This document shows positions 7,910 to 17,190 of a stretch of DNA of 39,983 nt, in pieces. Each line of letters begins with the position of its first letter. Within the stretch, counting starts at the first letter, position 1. The notes below the pieces were generated by a model, which worked only from the letters and a program-made list of their open reading frames with translations, was not told the DNA's origin and did no database searches. The position numbers were made by a program, and so were the translations under genes. This DNA comes from CAYJRR01 sp964372275 [NCBI: uncultured bacterium]. GTDB lineage: Bacteria > CAYJRR01. The stretch covers positions 1-39,983 of the forward strand of contig CAYJRR010000026.1 in the NCBI GenBank assembly GCA_964372275.1, written 5' to 3'.

Positions 7910-9649
7910 TTAGAACATCTGCTCGAGCGATTGGATCTCGTTCAGCAGCTTGTGCGCGGGCGCCGTGCGATCCGCCGGGAGGACGGCGTGCGCCAGCGCG
8001 GGCGGATAGCGGACCGAGTACTCCACCCGCCAGGTGCGGCTCTGCTTCGGCCCGATCTTCGCGTCCCAGTGCAGCACCCCTTCGCGGTCGGGCTTCACCT
8101 CGGGTTGGATGCGAAGGATCTCGACCTCCACGTCGGCCAGCGCGGAGACCGGGACACGCTCGGCCAGGTCGAGGGCCACCGCCTCCTCGGAGAGGTTCTC
8201 GGCGGAGATCAGCCACGAGACGGTGAGTCGCGTTCGCTTGCCGCTGCGCTCGACGGAGCTCCGCTTGCGGTCGACGGTGCGCGCCAGCTTCACGCGGTCG
8301 GCGACCCCCGCGAAGACCTGGAACGCTTCCCCCTGCGAGACGAAGGGAAGCTCGCTGTTCCCGAGGAACGCGCCGTCGAGGAACAACGAGACCTTCCCCG
8401 GGAGCAGGGGGCGCGGCCCGGCGTTGACGAGGTCGAGCGTGCGCGCGGCGTTCAGCGACAGCTCGGGGGCGGCGACCAGGCGCTGCGCGGCCGCAAGATC
8501 GACCGCGCCGATCGGAAGCCGCACGGATTTCCCGTCGGCCCGGACGGTGCGCGACCCGGGCACGTGGAAGTGCGCGGTCGTCCCGCGCTCGCGCACCGAT
8601 TCGAAGGCGCGCTCGACGCGGCGCTGGGTCTCCTCCAGGACGGAGAGACTGGCCGCGATCTCCGGTCGGGCCTTGCCGATCGCCTGGTTCTGGCTCGAGT
8701 AGGACGACAGGGCGCGCTGGAAGCTCGCGCCGGCCCGGGCCGCCAAGCCGGCGAGCACCGGCCCGCCGCCGAACGTCAGCGCCTCCAGCTGGGGGACGCG
8801 GAGGGTGTCGCTCGGACGCTGCGTCGACAGCGAGATCTTCGCCCCCTCCCAGTCCTCGCCGGTGTTCTGGGTGACGAGCGCAAACTGCGCGATCCCCACC
8901 GTCGAGTTGCCGCCCGACGCGCGTAGCTCGGTCAACGGTTCCCAGGTCGCTCCCGGCGTGAGGTAGGTCAGGGAGAGCGATGCGCGCCGTGAATCGCCGT
9001 CGGCGGCGATCTCCACCACCACCGACCGCTCCTCGAGCTGCGCGCTCGCCTGCACGTCGGCGAGCCTCTTCGACCGGGCGGCGAGCTCGGGTTGGAGCGC
9101 CTGCCGCTTGCGCTCGACCTCGCGGCGGGCGGCGGCGATCCGCCGCAGGCGCGCCCCCACGAAGTCGAGCGTCTCGGCGAAGGTCGCGGTCTTCACGTCC
9201 CGGACCGCCATCTCCTTGGGGAGCTTGTCGAGCGAGAAGGCGCGGATCGCCTCGACCTGCGCCGCTTCGGCGTCGAGCACCTTCGCCTCGTCGTTCAACG
9301 CGGCGATCTCGCCGGCCACCTCGCGCACCGCCGCCTCGGCCTTCGCGACCTCCGCCTCCGGGGACCGCGCCAGGAACGACCGGACGACCTGCACGTCGAG
9401 GATCCGGCCGGCCTCCGGGGGAACGACCGCCACCCGCACCGACTCCTCGTCGATCCAGCCGGGCAGGTTGGCGAAGACGTATCGCTCCCCGTCGCGCGGA
9501 ACGTCGACGGAGGCCGTGCGCGTGACCTGCGCCCGATCGGCGTAGAGCGTGACTTCGGTGACCTTCGAGACCAACGTCCGCTCGTTCGACGCGGCCGCCG
9601 CCGACACCCCACCCAGGGCCGCGAGCGCGGCCAGGACCGTCCGTTTCAT
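7910..9649 (-). CDS. Mucoidy-inhibitor MuiA family protein (DUF4140/DUF4139)
   Basis: A 579-residue exported protein. The start at 9649 is chosen over an upstream in-frame ATG because it has AAGGGGG at 9657-9663, seven bases upstream, and opens a signal peptide (residues 1-20, cleaved near AAAAS). The N-terminal DUF4140-like part is at about 25-110 (VTEVTLYADRAQVTR), a long coiled coil runs over about 110-215, and the C-terminal DUF4139 part starts near LTYLTPGATWEPL. The family was named after a gene that suppresses mucoid growth in E. coli strains; its biochemical role is not established. The product is likely periplasmic or outer-membrane associated. It is convergent with the hypothetical gene, and a relic of a macroglobulin gene lies upstream. 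Confidence 0.88.
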   Translation of the reverse strand: MKRTVLAALAALGGVSAAAASNERTLVSKVTEVTLYADRAQVTRTASVDVPRDGERYVFANLPGWIDEESVRVAVVPPEAGRILDVQVVRSFLARSPEAEVAKAEAAVREVAGEIAALNDEAKVLDAEAAQVEAIRAFSLDKLPKEMAVRDVKTATFAETLDFVGARLRRIAAARREVERKRQALQPELAARSKRLADVQASAQLEERSVVVEIAADGDSRRASLSLTYLTPGATWEPLTELRASGGNSTVGIAQFALVTQNTGEDWEGAKISLSTQRPSDTLRVPQLEALTFGGGPVLAGLAARAGASFQRALSSYSSQNQAIGKARPEIAASLSVLEETQRRVERAFESVRERGTTAHFHVPGSRTVRADGKSVRLPIGAVDLAAAQRLVAAPELSLNAARTLDLVNAGPRPLLPGKVSLFLDGAFLGNSELPFVSQGEAFQVFAGVADRVKLARTVDRKRSSVERSGKRTRLTVSWLISAENLSEEAVALDLAERVPVSALADVEVEILRIQPEVKPDREGVLHWDAKIGPKQSRTWRVEYSVRYPPALAHAVLPADRTAPAHKLLNEIQSLEQMF

Positions 9650-9656
9650 CCGGAAT

Positions 9657-9663
9657 CCCCCTT
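9657..9663 (-). promoter_or_regulatory. Ribosome-binding site of the MuiA-family gene
   Basis: AAGGGGG on the minus strand with a 7-base spacer to the ATG at 9649. It fixes the start that begins the signal peptide. Confidence 0.6.
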
Positions 9664-9734
9664 CGTCCTCGGTTGGAACCCGCGACAGGCGGATTCCTTC
9701 CGAGGCCGCGTTGGACGTCGGCGCGGTCGACGGC

Positions 9735-9837
9735 ATTCGATCCGGTCCGCGCCGCCCGCGACGTCGGCGTAGCTCCAGACCCTTTCCCAGACCGGGGCGC
9801 TGAACGCCTCGACCCGCTCGTCGCGCAGGCTCCGATG
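9735..9837 (-). pseudogene. Relic of an alpha-2-macroglobulin C-terminus
   Basis: Bases 9758-9834 align without gaps to 11106-11182, inside the 3' end of the intact macroglobulin gene, with about 70 of 77 identical by hand count. Both are in the same orientation. Translated, the relic reads RSLRDERVEAFSAPVWERVW then SYADVA, against NLRDERAEAFSALVWEGVW then SYAYVA in the intact protein. A further match to the last residues (GGADRIE against GAGDRMIVE) follows after an internal deletion of roughly 25 codons. No start or stop of its own makes sense. It is the remnant of a duplicated macroglobulin gene or segment. Confidence 0.75.
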
Positions 9838-9892
9838 ACGGAGGGAGTCCCGGATGCGCAAGCGCCTGGATCCTCCGCCCGGGTAACGAGGG

Positions 9893-10876
9893 CTATAGCG
9901 GCCAGAGCAGGTGTTGCACGTCGAGCAGTGTCGCCGCTCGATCCTGCCAGCCGTCGATCCGTATCTGACGGTTCGGTTCGCTGTACCGGTGCAGGAGGAA
10001 CAGGACCATCAACCGCCGACTCAAGGACGGATCGATCTCCACGTCCGAGAGCCCATAACCCCGAAGCAGACTCCGAACCCGGCGGGGCATGCCTCCGGCC
10101 ATGAACGTGCTCGGACCAAGCAGGTCGTACTCACCCCACCCCGTCATGACGTCACCGAAATCGAACAGGCCCGAGAGTCGCCACCCATCGGCATCGCGTC
10201 TCAAGAGAAAGTTCTCGGGGATGTACTCCCCCGTGAGAATCACCGGATCGACCTTCGTCGGAACGAGGGTCCCGGCATCCTGCAGATACTCTTCCAGGCC
10301 TTCTAAGTACCGCTCCGACAAGCCAAGGCGCAGATGCCGGGCACGACAACCTTCGATCTGTTCTCTGATGAAGCGATCCCATCGCGGCTCGAGTTGCAAC
10401 AGCTCTCCGGGAGGAATCCGCTGCACCTCGGCGATCACCCCGCCGACTTGTCGGAGAACCCGCTCTTTCTCCTCCTCTGCCAGCGTCGGCCAGACCTCGT
10501 CTCCCATCCAACCCTCGAGCCGAGTGATCACCAGGTACGGCCACCCATCCCGTTCCCCTTGCAACACGATCTCCGGAGTAGGGACGGCAAGCCGGCCTTG
10601 GAGCAGCCGAAGGGACGCCCGCTCCGATTCGAACTGATGCCGGAGCATCGGAGGAAAGATCTTGAGGATGAGCCTTTCATCGAGCGCGGCGACCAGATTG
10701 GAGCCGTTCGGAAAGACGTGCAGATCGACATGGGGTAGCGAATGCGACCTCGCAATGTCGATCGCCGCGGAACGCCACAACGCCGGAGCGGTGCGAAAAG
10801 CCTCGTAGTGATCGAGGCTCATGGGTCCGGGAAGGGCAAGGGACATCGGCGCTACGTAGCACGGTGATGCGTTCAC
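9893..10876 (-). CDS. Aminoglycoside-phosphotransferase-fold protein (APH/choline-kinase-like)
   Basis: Up to 327 residues. The kinase-like APH fold shows in ERLILKIFP (ATP lysine), WPYLVITRLEG (hinge) and LFDFGD (metal-binding DFG equivalent), followed by EYDLLGP. The catalytic Brenner segment, usually HGD-x4-N, reads TGEYIPEN: the first His is Thr and the catalytic Asp is Glu, while the metal-binding Asn is kept. Either chemistry is altered or the protein is a pseudokinase-like relative. The gene is clearly less GC-rich than its neighbours (33 of 60 bases at 10201-10260), which suggests acquisition. Starts at GTG 10876, ATG 10846 or ATG 10822 are possible; I give the longest. Antibiotic resistance should not be assumed. 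Confidence 0.85.
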   Translation of the reverse strand: MNASPCYVAPMSLALPGPMSLDHYEAFRTAPALWRSAAIDIARSHSLPHVDLHVFPNGSNLVAALDERLILKIFPPMLRHQFESERASLRLLQGRLAVPTPEIVLQGERDGWPYLVITRLEGWMGDEVWPTLAEEEKERVLRQVGGVIAEVQRIPPGELLQLEPRWDRFIREQIEGCRARHLRLGLSERYLEGLEEYLQDAGTLVPTKVDPVILTGEYIPENFLLRRDADGWRLSGLFDFGDVMTGWGEYDLLGPSTFMAGGMPRRVRSLLRGYGLSDVEIDPSLSRRLMVLFLLHRYSEPNRQIRIDGWQDRAATLLDVQHLLWPL

Positions 10877-10882
10877 ATGAAC
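10871..10882. repeat. Small inverted repeat at the phosphotransferase start
   Basis: GTTCA, CA, TGAAC: a 5-bp inverted repeat straddling the longest possible start codon. It could be an operator or chance; its overlap with that start favours using 10846 as the real start if it is an operator. Confidence 0.25.
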
Positions 10883-10996
10883 CCTGGATGACGCCGTTCA
10901 CGTGTCCTGCCCGTGCAGCTGCCCCGACTTCTCGCAGCTCCGCCCTATTCCCGCGGCCGCAGGAACGACATCGGACTCGAACGTGAGGCCGGCCAG

Positions 10997-13900
10997 CTAC
11001 TCCACGATCATCCGGTCCCCGGCGCCGCGGCCGAAGGTCTCGGGTGCGTACATCTCCTCCGCCTTCGGCGGCGGGACGACGAACGTGCCCGGCGTCGTGG
11101 CGCGCGCGACGTAGGCGTAGCTCCAGACCCCTTCCCAGACCAGGGCGCTGAACGCTTCGGCCCGCTCGTCGCGCAGGTTCTGGTGGTCGTACCAGGGGCG
11201 GAGCCAGATCCACCAATGGCCGCCGTGCCGGTCGCCGAATCCCGGCCCGCCGATCGTGGCGACCGTCGGATCCGGTCCGGGCGGGAGGGCCCCGGTGGTC
11301 GCGAGAGCCGGGTTGAGCGCCTCGAGGCCGGCCGGAAGCGGATCGACCAGCGCCACGTGGTAGCGGCGCGACGGCGCGACCATCGTCAGTTTCACGCGCA
11401 CGCGGCGGCCGGCCTTCACGCGCCAGGTTCCGTCGGCATCGCGCCGCACGTCGTCCGGATCGTCGACCCCTTCGTAGACGCGTTCGACGGTGAAGCCGGC
11501 GTCGTACGGTTTCGGCGTGAGGTCGTCCGGCGCGTAGCGGAGGCCGACGCGGTAGTAGAGCCGCCCGGCCCCCTCCTTGGCGACGATCAGGTCGGTGGTC
11601 CCGCGTTCCGGAAGCGCGGCCAACGGGATCTCGACGTGGTGCCGCTCCGTGGTGCGCCCCTTGAAGGCGTGCTCGCCGGCGTACCGCTCCCCCAGCCACG
11701 CGCGGGCCACGAAGTCCGGCGTCGCCTTCTCGAAAGCCTGGAAATACCGGTCGAGGGCCAACAGGACGAAGACGTTCTCCTGCGTGTTCCCCCAGCGCCC
11801 CGCCTTGCGGTGCGCGAGGAGACCGGAGACGAGCTTGGGGATCAGGTCGCTCCTGGGATCGGCGCCGATCAAGCCGTCCAGCACCAGCGCGTCGGCGCGG
11901 CGGTCGGAGTGGAGGAGGAGGTGCGCACCGTCGCCGTAGGAGACGGCGAAGTGCGCGTTTCCCGCCGTCTCGACGACGCGGTTTCCGAGGTGGCGCAGGA
12001 TGGCGTCGGTCTCCTTGCGGGATCCCGGGTCGCGGTGCAGGACGGGGAGGATCCACGCCAGCCCCTCGAGGGGCGTCTTCTCCGCGCCGCCGGATTCGCG
12101 CAGCAGCGCGCGGGCCCGCCCCGGGTCGGCATCGCCGTAGAGACTTCGCACGGACAGGGCGTAGGCGATCAGCGCGCGACGGCTCTCGATACCGTAGTGG
12201 GAGGGGATCCGCTGCTCGATCGACCGGAGATATCCGAGCGCGCGCGTCCGCGCCGGCTCCGGGACGGCGAACCCCTTCTCCTGCGCGCGCGCGAAGGCGT
12301 GCGCGACGTGGATCGAGAGGTAGGGCCACGAATCGTCCCCGCGGCGCCAGAAGGCGAATCCGCCGTCGTCGTTCTGCAGCCGCACGAGCCGCTCCAGGTC
12401 GCGCTCGACGGCGGCGACGATCTCCGCCGGTTCCGGCAGTCCTTCCGCTTCGAACGCCGCGAGCACATCGCGCAGCGCGGCGATCGACAGGACGCGCGAC
12501 GCGAGCTGCTCCGAGCACTCGAAGGGATAGGAGACGAGGTAGAGGACGGCGTCGGTCAGCGCCTGCAACGCCGTCGACGAGGTGGTGACCTCGAGGCCCC
12601 CGAACCCCTTCACGCTCCCGGCCGGTGCGACGACCGGCTGGGTCACCGCCCCGGCCTCGTCGAGCGTCCCGTAGGTCGCGAACCCCTCCGTGGTCGCCGG
12701 CGTCCAGACCGGCCACTTCACTTCGGCCGCGTCGGCGGCGCCCTTGCGGGCGGCTCCGTCGCGGGAGCCGGATCCGCTCGCGGCGGCGGCCACCTGGAGG
12801 TGGACGCGTCCGGCCCGATCCGCGGCGGCCGGGAAGCGGACCTCCGCGCGGTCGTTGGCCGGAACCGTCACGCGGCGCCCCGCCCCCGCGGTGATGCGCA
12901 GGTTCGACGCCCTCACCGCCACGTCGACCTCGAGCGGGGCGTCGGTCTGGTTCTGCACCACGACCGGCAACTCGAACCGGTCGCCGAAGTTCGAAAAACG
13001 CGGCGGGGAGGGCCGCACCATCAACGGCAGGCGGGCGGTGATCGCCGACTCCCCCTTGCCGAACTCGTTGCGGCGCGCGGCGGCGACCGCCATCACCCGG
13101 TAGCGGGTGAGGTTGTCGGGAAGCTTCACCGCCACGTCGACCCGACCGCGGCTGTCCGTCGGGAGAGCGGCGGCGAAGAAGGCGAGCGCCGAGAAGTCGG
13201 TGCGCATCCGGATCGCAGGCTGCGGCCCGCCCGGCTCCGGTGCCGCCATCGGCGCCCCGGCGAACGACTCCTGCAGCACCACACCGTCGAACTCCATCTC
13301 GGCATCGGCAACCGCTCGCGTCTTCGCCCTCGCGCCACCGGGGACCCGGTTCAGGCGAGGCTCCGGCGAGAGCAGGACGTCGTCGGGACGGGCGAGGAGG
13401 ATCGATTCGCGAAGGTGGTGATCGTCGACGCCGGGATCGCGCTCCCGATAGAGGGTGGCGATCGGATCGGGGGTGCGATAGCCGCTGAGCGAGAGCACCG
13501 CTTCGTCGACGACGACCAGCGCCACCTCGCTGCCGGCGACCGGACGGCCGGCGGCGTCGGTCACCACGACCTCGACCTCCGTCTCGCCCCCGGGCTCGAG
13601 CTTCCGGTCGCGCGGGGTCACCTCCAGCGACAACGTTCGCACGCGCGCCGGGATCGGAAGGGAGAGCGAACCGCCCGCGAAGGCCGGACGTTCGGGAAGC
13701 GTCGGATCGACCTCCCCGTCGTCGTTGGTCCGCGGCGCGCTGCCGACCACGTCGACCTGCACGTGGACGTTGGGAGTGAAGCCCTCCTCGATCGGGATCT
13801 TCACCGTGTGCGAGACCCCTTTCATCGCGAAGCGCTCGGCGCGGACGATCCCGGAACGGCGGAGCGTCATCACCGCCTCGCCCCCCTCCCAGGGGGCGAG

Positions 13901-16900
13901 CACCAGCACCTCGGCCGTCTCTCCGGCGCGGTACTCCCTCTTGTCCGGGATCAGCGTCACCGTCTCGCGCTCCACCGTCCGCCGCGGCGGCGCCTTACCG
14001 CCGGCGACCCAGACCGAATGGCGGCTGCGATTCGGCCGCCCCTCGGCGTCGGCGACGAGCGCCGTGATCCGGTGCAGGCCACCCTCTTTCGGCTTCACCG
14101 CGCACGCCACCGGCTGCGTGCCCGACCGAAGGGAGCAGTTCTGCGGATCGCGCGCGACCTGGCGCCACTCCCCTTCGATCGGCTCCCAGTCCATCCGCTC
14201 GACGACGATCGCGATCTCCCGCTCGCCGATCGCCTTCCCGTCGAGGTCGGTGACGATCGCCTCGATCGCGATCGGCGCACCGGCCTGCACGAAGGTGCGC
14301 GCCGTCCGGAGACCGACGTAGAGCTCGGCGGGGTGGACGAGCCAGCTCGCCGACGCGCTCCAGGCCTGTCGATTGACGTCGAGGACGGTCGCCTCCGCCG
14401 TCACCTGCGTCGGTTGCGGCGGCCGGACCGCCGGGACGTCGACGCGCAGGTGGTGGGCGCCATCGCCCCCCGTCTTCGCTTCGTAGGTCTCGACCTCCAC
14501 CTCGCCGCCGTCGCCGTGCGACTCCCACCACGGAACGAACGTCCCGAAGGTCCAGCCGTCGCGGTTCGGGGGGACGAACGTCGCGCGCCTCGCCGTCACC
14601 CGCCAGCTCGTCTCGGCGCCGGCGAGCGCGCCGCCCGCGTAATAGGTGGCGCGGACGCTCGCGGTCGCGTGCCCGCCGACGAAATGCGGGCCCTCCGATG
14701 CCTCGGCGGCCACCTCGAACTCGGGACGGCGGAACTCCTGCACCTCGATCGGATGGTGGTGCTCGTGATCGCCGAAGGCGCTCGGGCCTTCGATCTCGAG
14801 GTCGGCCGTGCCGAGGTTCATCGTCGGCGGCAGCTTCAGCGTCAGGTCGAAACCGCCGGCCGGTCCGATCCACTGCGTCCCCTTGTCGATCTCGTTCCCC
14901 TGCGAATCGACGAGGCGGTAGCCCACTCCGGTCCGCGCCGACCGGTCGTCCAGCAACGGCACGACGTCGCCCTGCGGCCCGAGACCGACGCGGCGGACCC
15001 ATCCCTTCACCCGGACCTCTTCGCCGGGGCGGTACATCCCCCGGTCGTCGAAGACCACGAATCGAAGCGCGTCCGGCCGCTCGGCGCGCTGCCAGCCGCC
15101 GCTCCCCCACCACTGGACCTGACGGGGCAGGATCGCGACGTCCCCTCCGCGCCGCGCCACGAGCACCGGCGCCTCGAGCATCGTCAGCGGCACGGTGGCG
15201 AGTCCGCCGGCGTCGGTGGTGCGCGTCTCGGGTCCGAGCGAGAGCTCGACACCGGCCAACGCCGATCCGTCCGTCAGGTTCGTGACAAATGCCAGGAGCT
15301 GCGTGGCATCGGAGAAGGCGTCAAGGCCGATCCGGGTCCGCTGCACCCAGGCGATGAACCGCTGCCGGTCCTTCTTCCGGACCGCCGGCTCGATCACCAC
15401 CACCGCGTGGCCGAGGTCGCCCGGAAAGGCCGCGGCCAGGTCGACGCGCGTCTCCGTCAGCTCGTCCTCCTCGCCGGCGACGTCGACGGACCTCTCGAGC
15501 AGCTTCCGGCCGGGGGGCTGCGCCTTCGCGTCCTCGCGGAAGAAGTCGCTCAAGTAGGCGCGGAACGACGGCCAATCGGCGGGCGTCACCGCCCAGGCGC
15601 CGATGCGCAGCGACCGGTGGTTCACGCTGAAGACGGAGAGCGTCGGTTCGGCCGACGGATCGAGCACGACGAACGGGCCGCCCGGCACGCTCATCTGCGG
15701 CTCGGCCTTTCCCACCTTGAAGGTGAAAGCGGCGTCCCGGCCGAGCGTTTGCCCGAAGGTGTCCGGAAGGTCGGCCGAGAGCGTGACACGGTAGGCGGTC
15801 CGACCCTTCGTCCGGCCCGCGACCGAGAGCCACGTGCCGTTCGCCGACACCTTCATCCCGGGGATCGGCGGTTCGGCGGTCACCATCTCCTTGCGGAACC
15901 GCTTCGCGTCGATCGGATTGGCGAGCTCGAACTGGAACGGCGTGTGCGGGCGGCAGTCGTTGCGCCAACCGCAGCGGTGCGAGACGACCTCCATCGGTCC
16001 GAAGGTCCGGAAGGAGTACTCCTGGACCTTCTCCGTGCGGCGCTCCCCTTCCGCCGACGGCGCACCGGGAACGATCTCGACGCGGACCTCGGCGCCGGCC
16101 GGAAGCGGCTCCTCCGTCCGCACCGCGATCCAGCGACCGTCCGCCGTTTCGCGGGACCTGCGCAGCGCATCGGGGTCGGCGTCGACCTCCTCGCGGGTGG
16201 CGAGGCGAAGCTTCGCGCCGCGGATCCGGATCCACGGAAGGACGGTCGCCGGATCGATCGTCTGGTCGAAGGCGAGGACGATCGTCGGCTGACGCGTGCT
16301 CGGCCCGCCGACCGGGTGGGAGGCGACGAGCGTCGGCGGCGGCGTGCGGAAGGAGAACGACGCCGCCGCGGCGAGCGTCCCGCCGGCCGCCGAGCGCGCG
16401 CCGGCCGGAACCTCGACACGGTACGCCGTCGCCATCGGGAACCGCCCGCCGTCCGGCTCGAACAGGAGGGTCCGGGTGCCGATCCAGCGCCATCGCCCCG
16501 GCACCGGCGGATGCAGTCGCACGGGGACCTCGGCCGTGGCGAGCGCGTCGACCGACGCGAGGGCGACCATCGGCTGCGAGAAGGTGATCGAGAGCGACGG
16601 CGCGAGAGGGACGTCGCCGTCCGGCTGGTGACGAAGGACCTCGACTTGAGGTGCGGGGAGATCCCCGGGGGAGCCCGACGGGCGAAACGATCCGGCGGCG
16701 CCGACCGCCTCCGACGGCGGAAACACGGTCTTCGCCGCGGCCGCTCCGGGACGCGGAGGGGGAAGGGAGCGATCCCGGAGGGCGAACGGCGCCGTCTCGG
16801 GCTCGCGTGGCAACGGGGGAAGGCGTGCGAGGACGGCGTCGGTGTCGGAGTCGCTCAGCCTCGAGGCCCGGGCCGGCGCGGCGAGATCGGCCTTCGGCGC

Positions 16901-17086
16901 GTCGGGGACCCCTTCGCCCAGCCGCAGGACCACGTCGGTCGATGCGTCGTCGAGCATCAGACTCTCCCCTCCGGAATCGGGCGCCGGGGCGTGCCCCGCG
17001 GTCCCCGGCCGTGCCGACGGGGAGCAGGAGGCGGCGAGGAGCGCGAGCACGCACCAGACCCGACGCATGGCGGAGGAGCGTAACAC
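10997..17086 (-). CDS. Bacterial alpha-2-macroglobulin family lipoprotein
   Basis: About 2029 residues, a protease-trapping protein thought to protect the periplasm. The N-terminus is a lipoprotein signal with the box LLAASC. GTG at 17086 has GGAG six bases upstream and gives a 20-residue signal; ATG at 17068 is the alternative. A long Pro/Ala-rich linker precedes a series of beta-sandwich MG domains (for example the VEVLRHQPDGDVPLAPSLSI and FRKEMVTAEPPIPGMKVSA segments). The thioester motif CSEQ lies in YPFECSEQLASR, with the cysteine near residue 1524, followed by an alpha/alpha-toroid-like helical domain and a C-terminal receptor-like domain ending GAGDRMIVE. The usual partner, penicillin-binding protein 1C, is not in this window. 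A damaged copy of its 3' end lies at 9735-9837. Divergent from the transporter gene. Confidence 0.94.
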   Translation of the reverse strand: MLRSSAMRRVWCVLALLAASCSPSARPGTAGHAPAPDSGGESLMLDDASTDVVLRLGEGVPDAPKADLAAPARASRLSDSDTDAVLARLPPLPREPETAPFALRDRSLPPPRPGAAAAKTVFPPSEAVGAAGSFRPSGSPGDLPAPQVEVLRHQPDGDVPLAPSLSITFSQPMVALASVDALATAEVPVRLHPPVPGRWRWIGTRTLLFEPDGGRFPMATAYRVEVPAGARSAAGGTLAAAASFSFRTPPPTLVASHPVGGPSTRQPTIVLAFDQTIDPATVLPWIRIRGAKLRLATREEVDADPDALRRSRETADGRWIAVRTEEPLPAGAEVRVEIVPGAPSAEGERRTEKVQEYSFRTFGPMEVVSHRCGWRNDCRPHTPFQFELANPIDAKRFRKEMVTAEPPIPGMKVSANGTWLSVAGRTKGRTAYRVTLSADLPDTFGQTLGRDAAFTFKVGKAEPQMSVPGGPFVVLDPSAEPTLSVFSVNHRSLRIGAWAVTPADWPSFRAYLSDFFREDAKAQPPGRKLLERSVDVAGEEDELTETRVDLAAAFPGDLGHAVVVIEPAVRKKDRQRFIAWVQRTRIGLDAFSDATQLLAFVTNLTDGSALAGVELSLGPETRTTDAGGLATVPLTMLEAPVLVARRGGDVAILPRQVQWWGSGGWQRAERPDALRFVVFDDRGMYRPGEEVRVKGWVRRVGLGPQGDVVPLLDDRSARTGVGYRLVDSQGNEIDKGTQWIGPAGGFDLTLKLPPTMNLGTADLEIEGPSAFGDHEHHHPIEVQEFRRPEFEVAAEASEGPHFVGGHATASVRATYYAGGALAGAETSWRVTARRATFVPPNRDGWTFGTFVPWWESHGDGGEVEVETYEAKTGGDGAHHLRVDVPAVRPPQPTQVTAEATVLDVNRQAWSASASWLVHPAELYVGLRTARTFVQAGAPIAIEAIVTDLDGKAIGEREIAIVVERMDWEPIEGEWRQVARDPQNCSLRSGTQPVACAVKPKEGGLHRITALVADAEGRPNRSRHSVWVAGGKAPPRRTVERETVTLIPDKREYRAGETAEVLVLAPWEGGEAVMTLRRSGIVRAERFAMKGVSHTVKIPIEEGFTPNVHVQVDVVGSAPRTNDDGEVDPTLPERPAFAGGSLSLPIPARVRTLSLEVTPRDRKLEPGGETEVEVVVTDAAGRPVAGSEVALVVVDEAVLSLSGYRTPDPIATLYRERDPGVDDHHLRESILLARPDDVLLSPEPRLNRVPGGARAKTRAVADAEMEFDGVVLQESFAGAPMAAPEPGGPQPAIRMRTDFSALAFFAAALPTDSRGRVDVAVKLPDNLTRYRVMAVAAARRNEFGKGESAITARLPLMVRPSPPRFSNFGDRFELPVVVQNQTDAPLEVDVAVRASNLRITAGAGRRVTVPANDRAEVRFPAAADRAGRVHLQVAAAASGSGSRDGAARKGAADAAEVKWPVWTPATTEGFATYGTLDEAGAVTQPVVAPAGSVKGFGGLEVTTSSTALQALTDAVLYLVSYPFECSEQLASRVLSIAALRDVLAAFEAEGLPEPAEIVAAVERDLERLVRLQNDDGGFAFWRRGDDSWPYLSIHVAHAFARAQEKGFAVPEPARTRALGYLRSIEQRIPSHYGIESRRALIAYALSVRSLYGDADPGRARALLRESGGAEKTPLEGLAWILPVLHRDPGSRKETDAILRHLGNRVVETAGNAHFAVSYGDGAHLLLHSDRRADALVLDGLIGADPRSDLIPKLVSGLLAHRKAGRWGNTQENVFVLLALDRYFQAFEKATPDFVARAWLGERYAGEHAFKGRTTERHHVEIPLAALPERGTTDLIVAKEGAGRLYYRVGLRYAPDDLTPKPYDAGFTVERVYEGVDDPDDVRRDADGTWRVKAGRRVRVKLTMVAPSRRYHVALVDPLPAGLEALNPALATTGALPPGPDPTVATIGGPGFGDRHGGHWWIWLRPWYDHQNLRDERAEAFSALVWEGVWSYAYVARATTPGTFVVPPPKAEEMYAPETFGRGAGDRMIVE

Positions 17087-17190
17087 CGCCCACTCCAGAC
17101 ACCGGCTCCGCCCGGCCGGTTCCCTCCCGGCCGTCCCACGCGAGCGCAACGCTTGATCTGCACGGACGGGAGGGCGTATGACGCCCGCCG
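17087..17190. promoter_or_regulatory. Divergent promoter region, macroglobulin / transporter
   Basis: 104 bases between divergent genes. It contains a GGCCGG / CCGGCC stem with a short pyrimidine-rich loop at about 17118-17136 and a purine patch GGGAGGG at 17168-17174, about 16 bases before the transporter ATG and so too far for an ideal ribosome-binding site. No clear -35/-10 boxes seen. Confidence 0.35.

Noticed and set aside
9650-9736. Upstream start for the MuiA-family gene
   Set aside because: It would place about 29 unrelated residues before a clean signal peptide, and the ribosome-binding site points to 9649.
9893-10876. Antibiotic-resistance aminoglycoside phosphotransferase
   Set aside because: Only the fold is supported. 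The catalytic HGD is TGE, and no known resistance gene is recognised.
10871-10996. Insertion-sequence ends flanking the phosphotransferase gene
   Set aside because: No terminal inverted repeats, target duplication or transposase gene could be found; only the macroglobulin-derived similarity at the other side is supported.
10913-17083. A 2056-codon open frame on the + strand opposite the macroglobulin gene
   Set aside because: Its product is Arg/Gly/Pro-rich without any domain, and the opposite frame has a signal peptide, MG domains and a thioester motif. Long antisense open frames are expected in GC-rich DNA.
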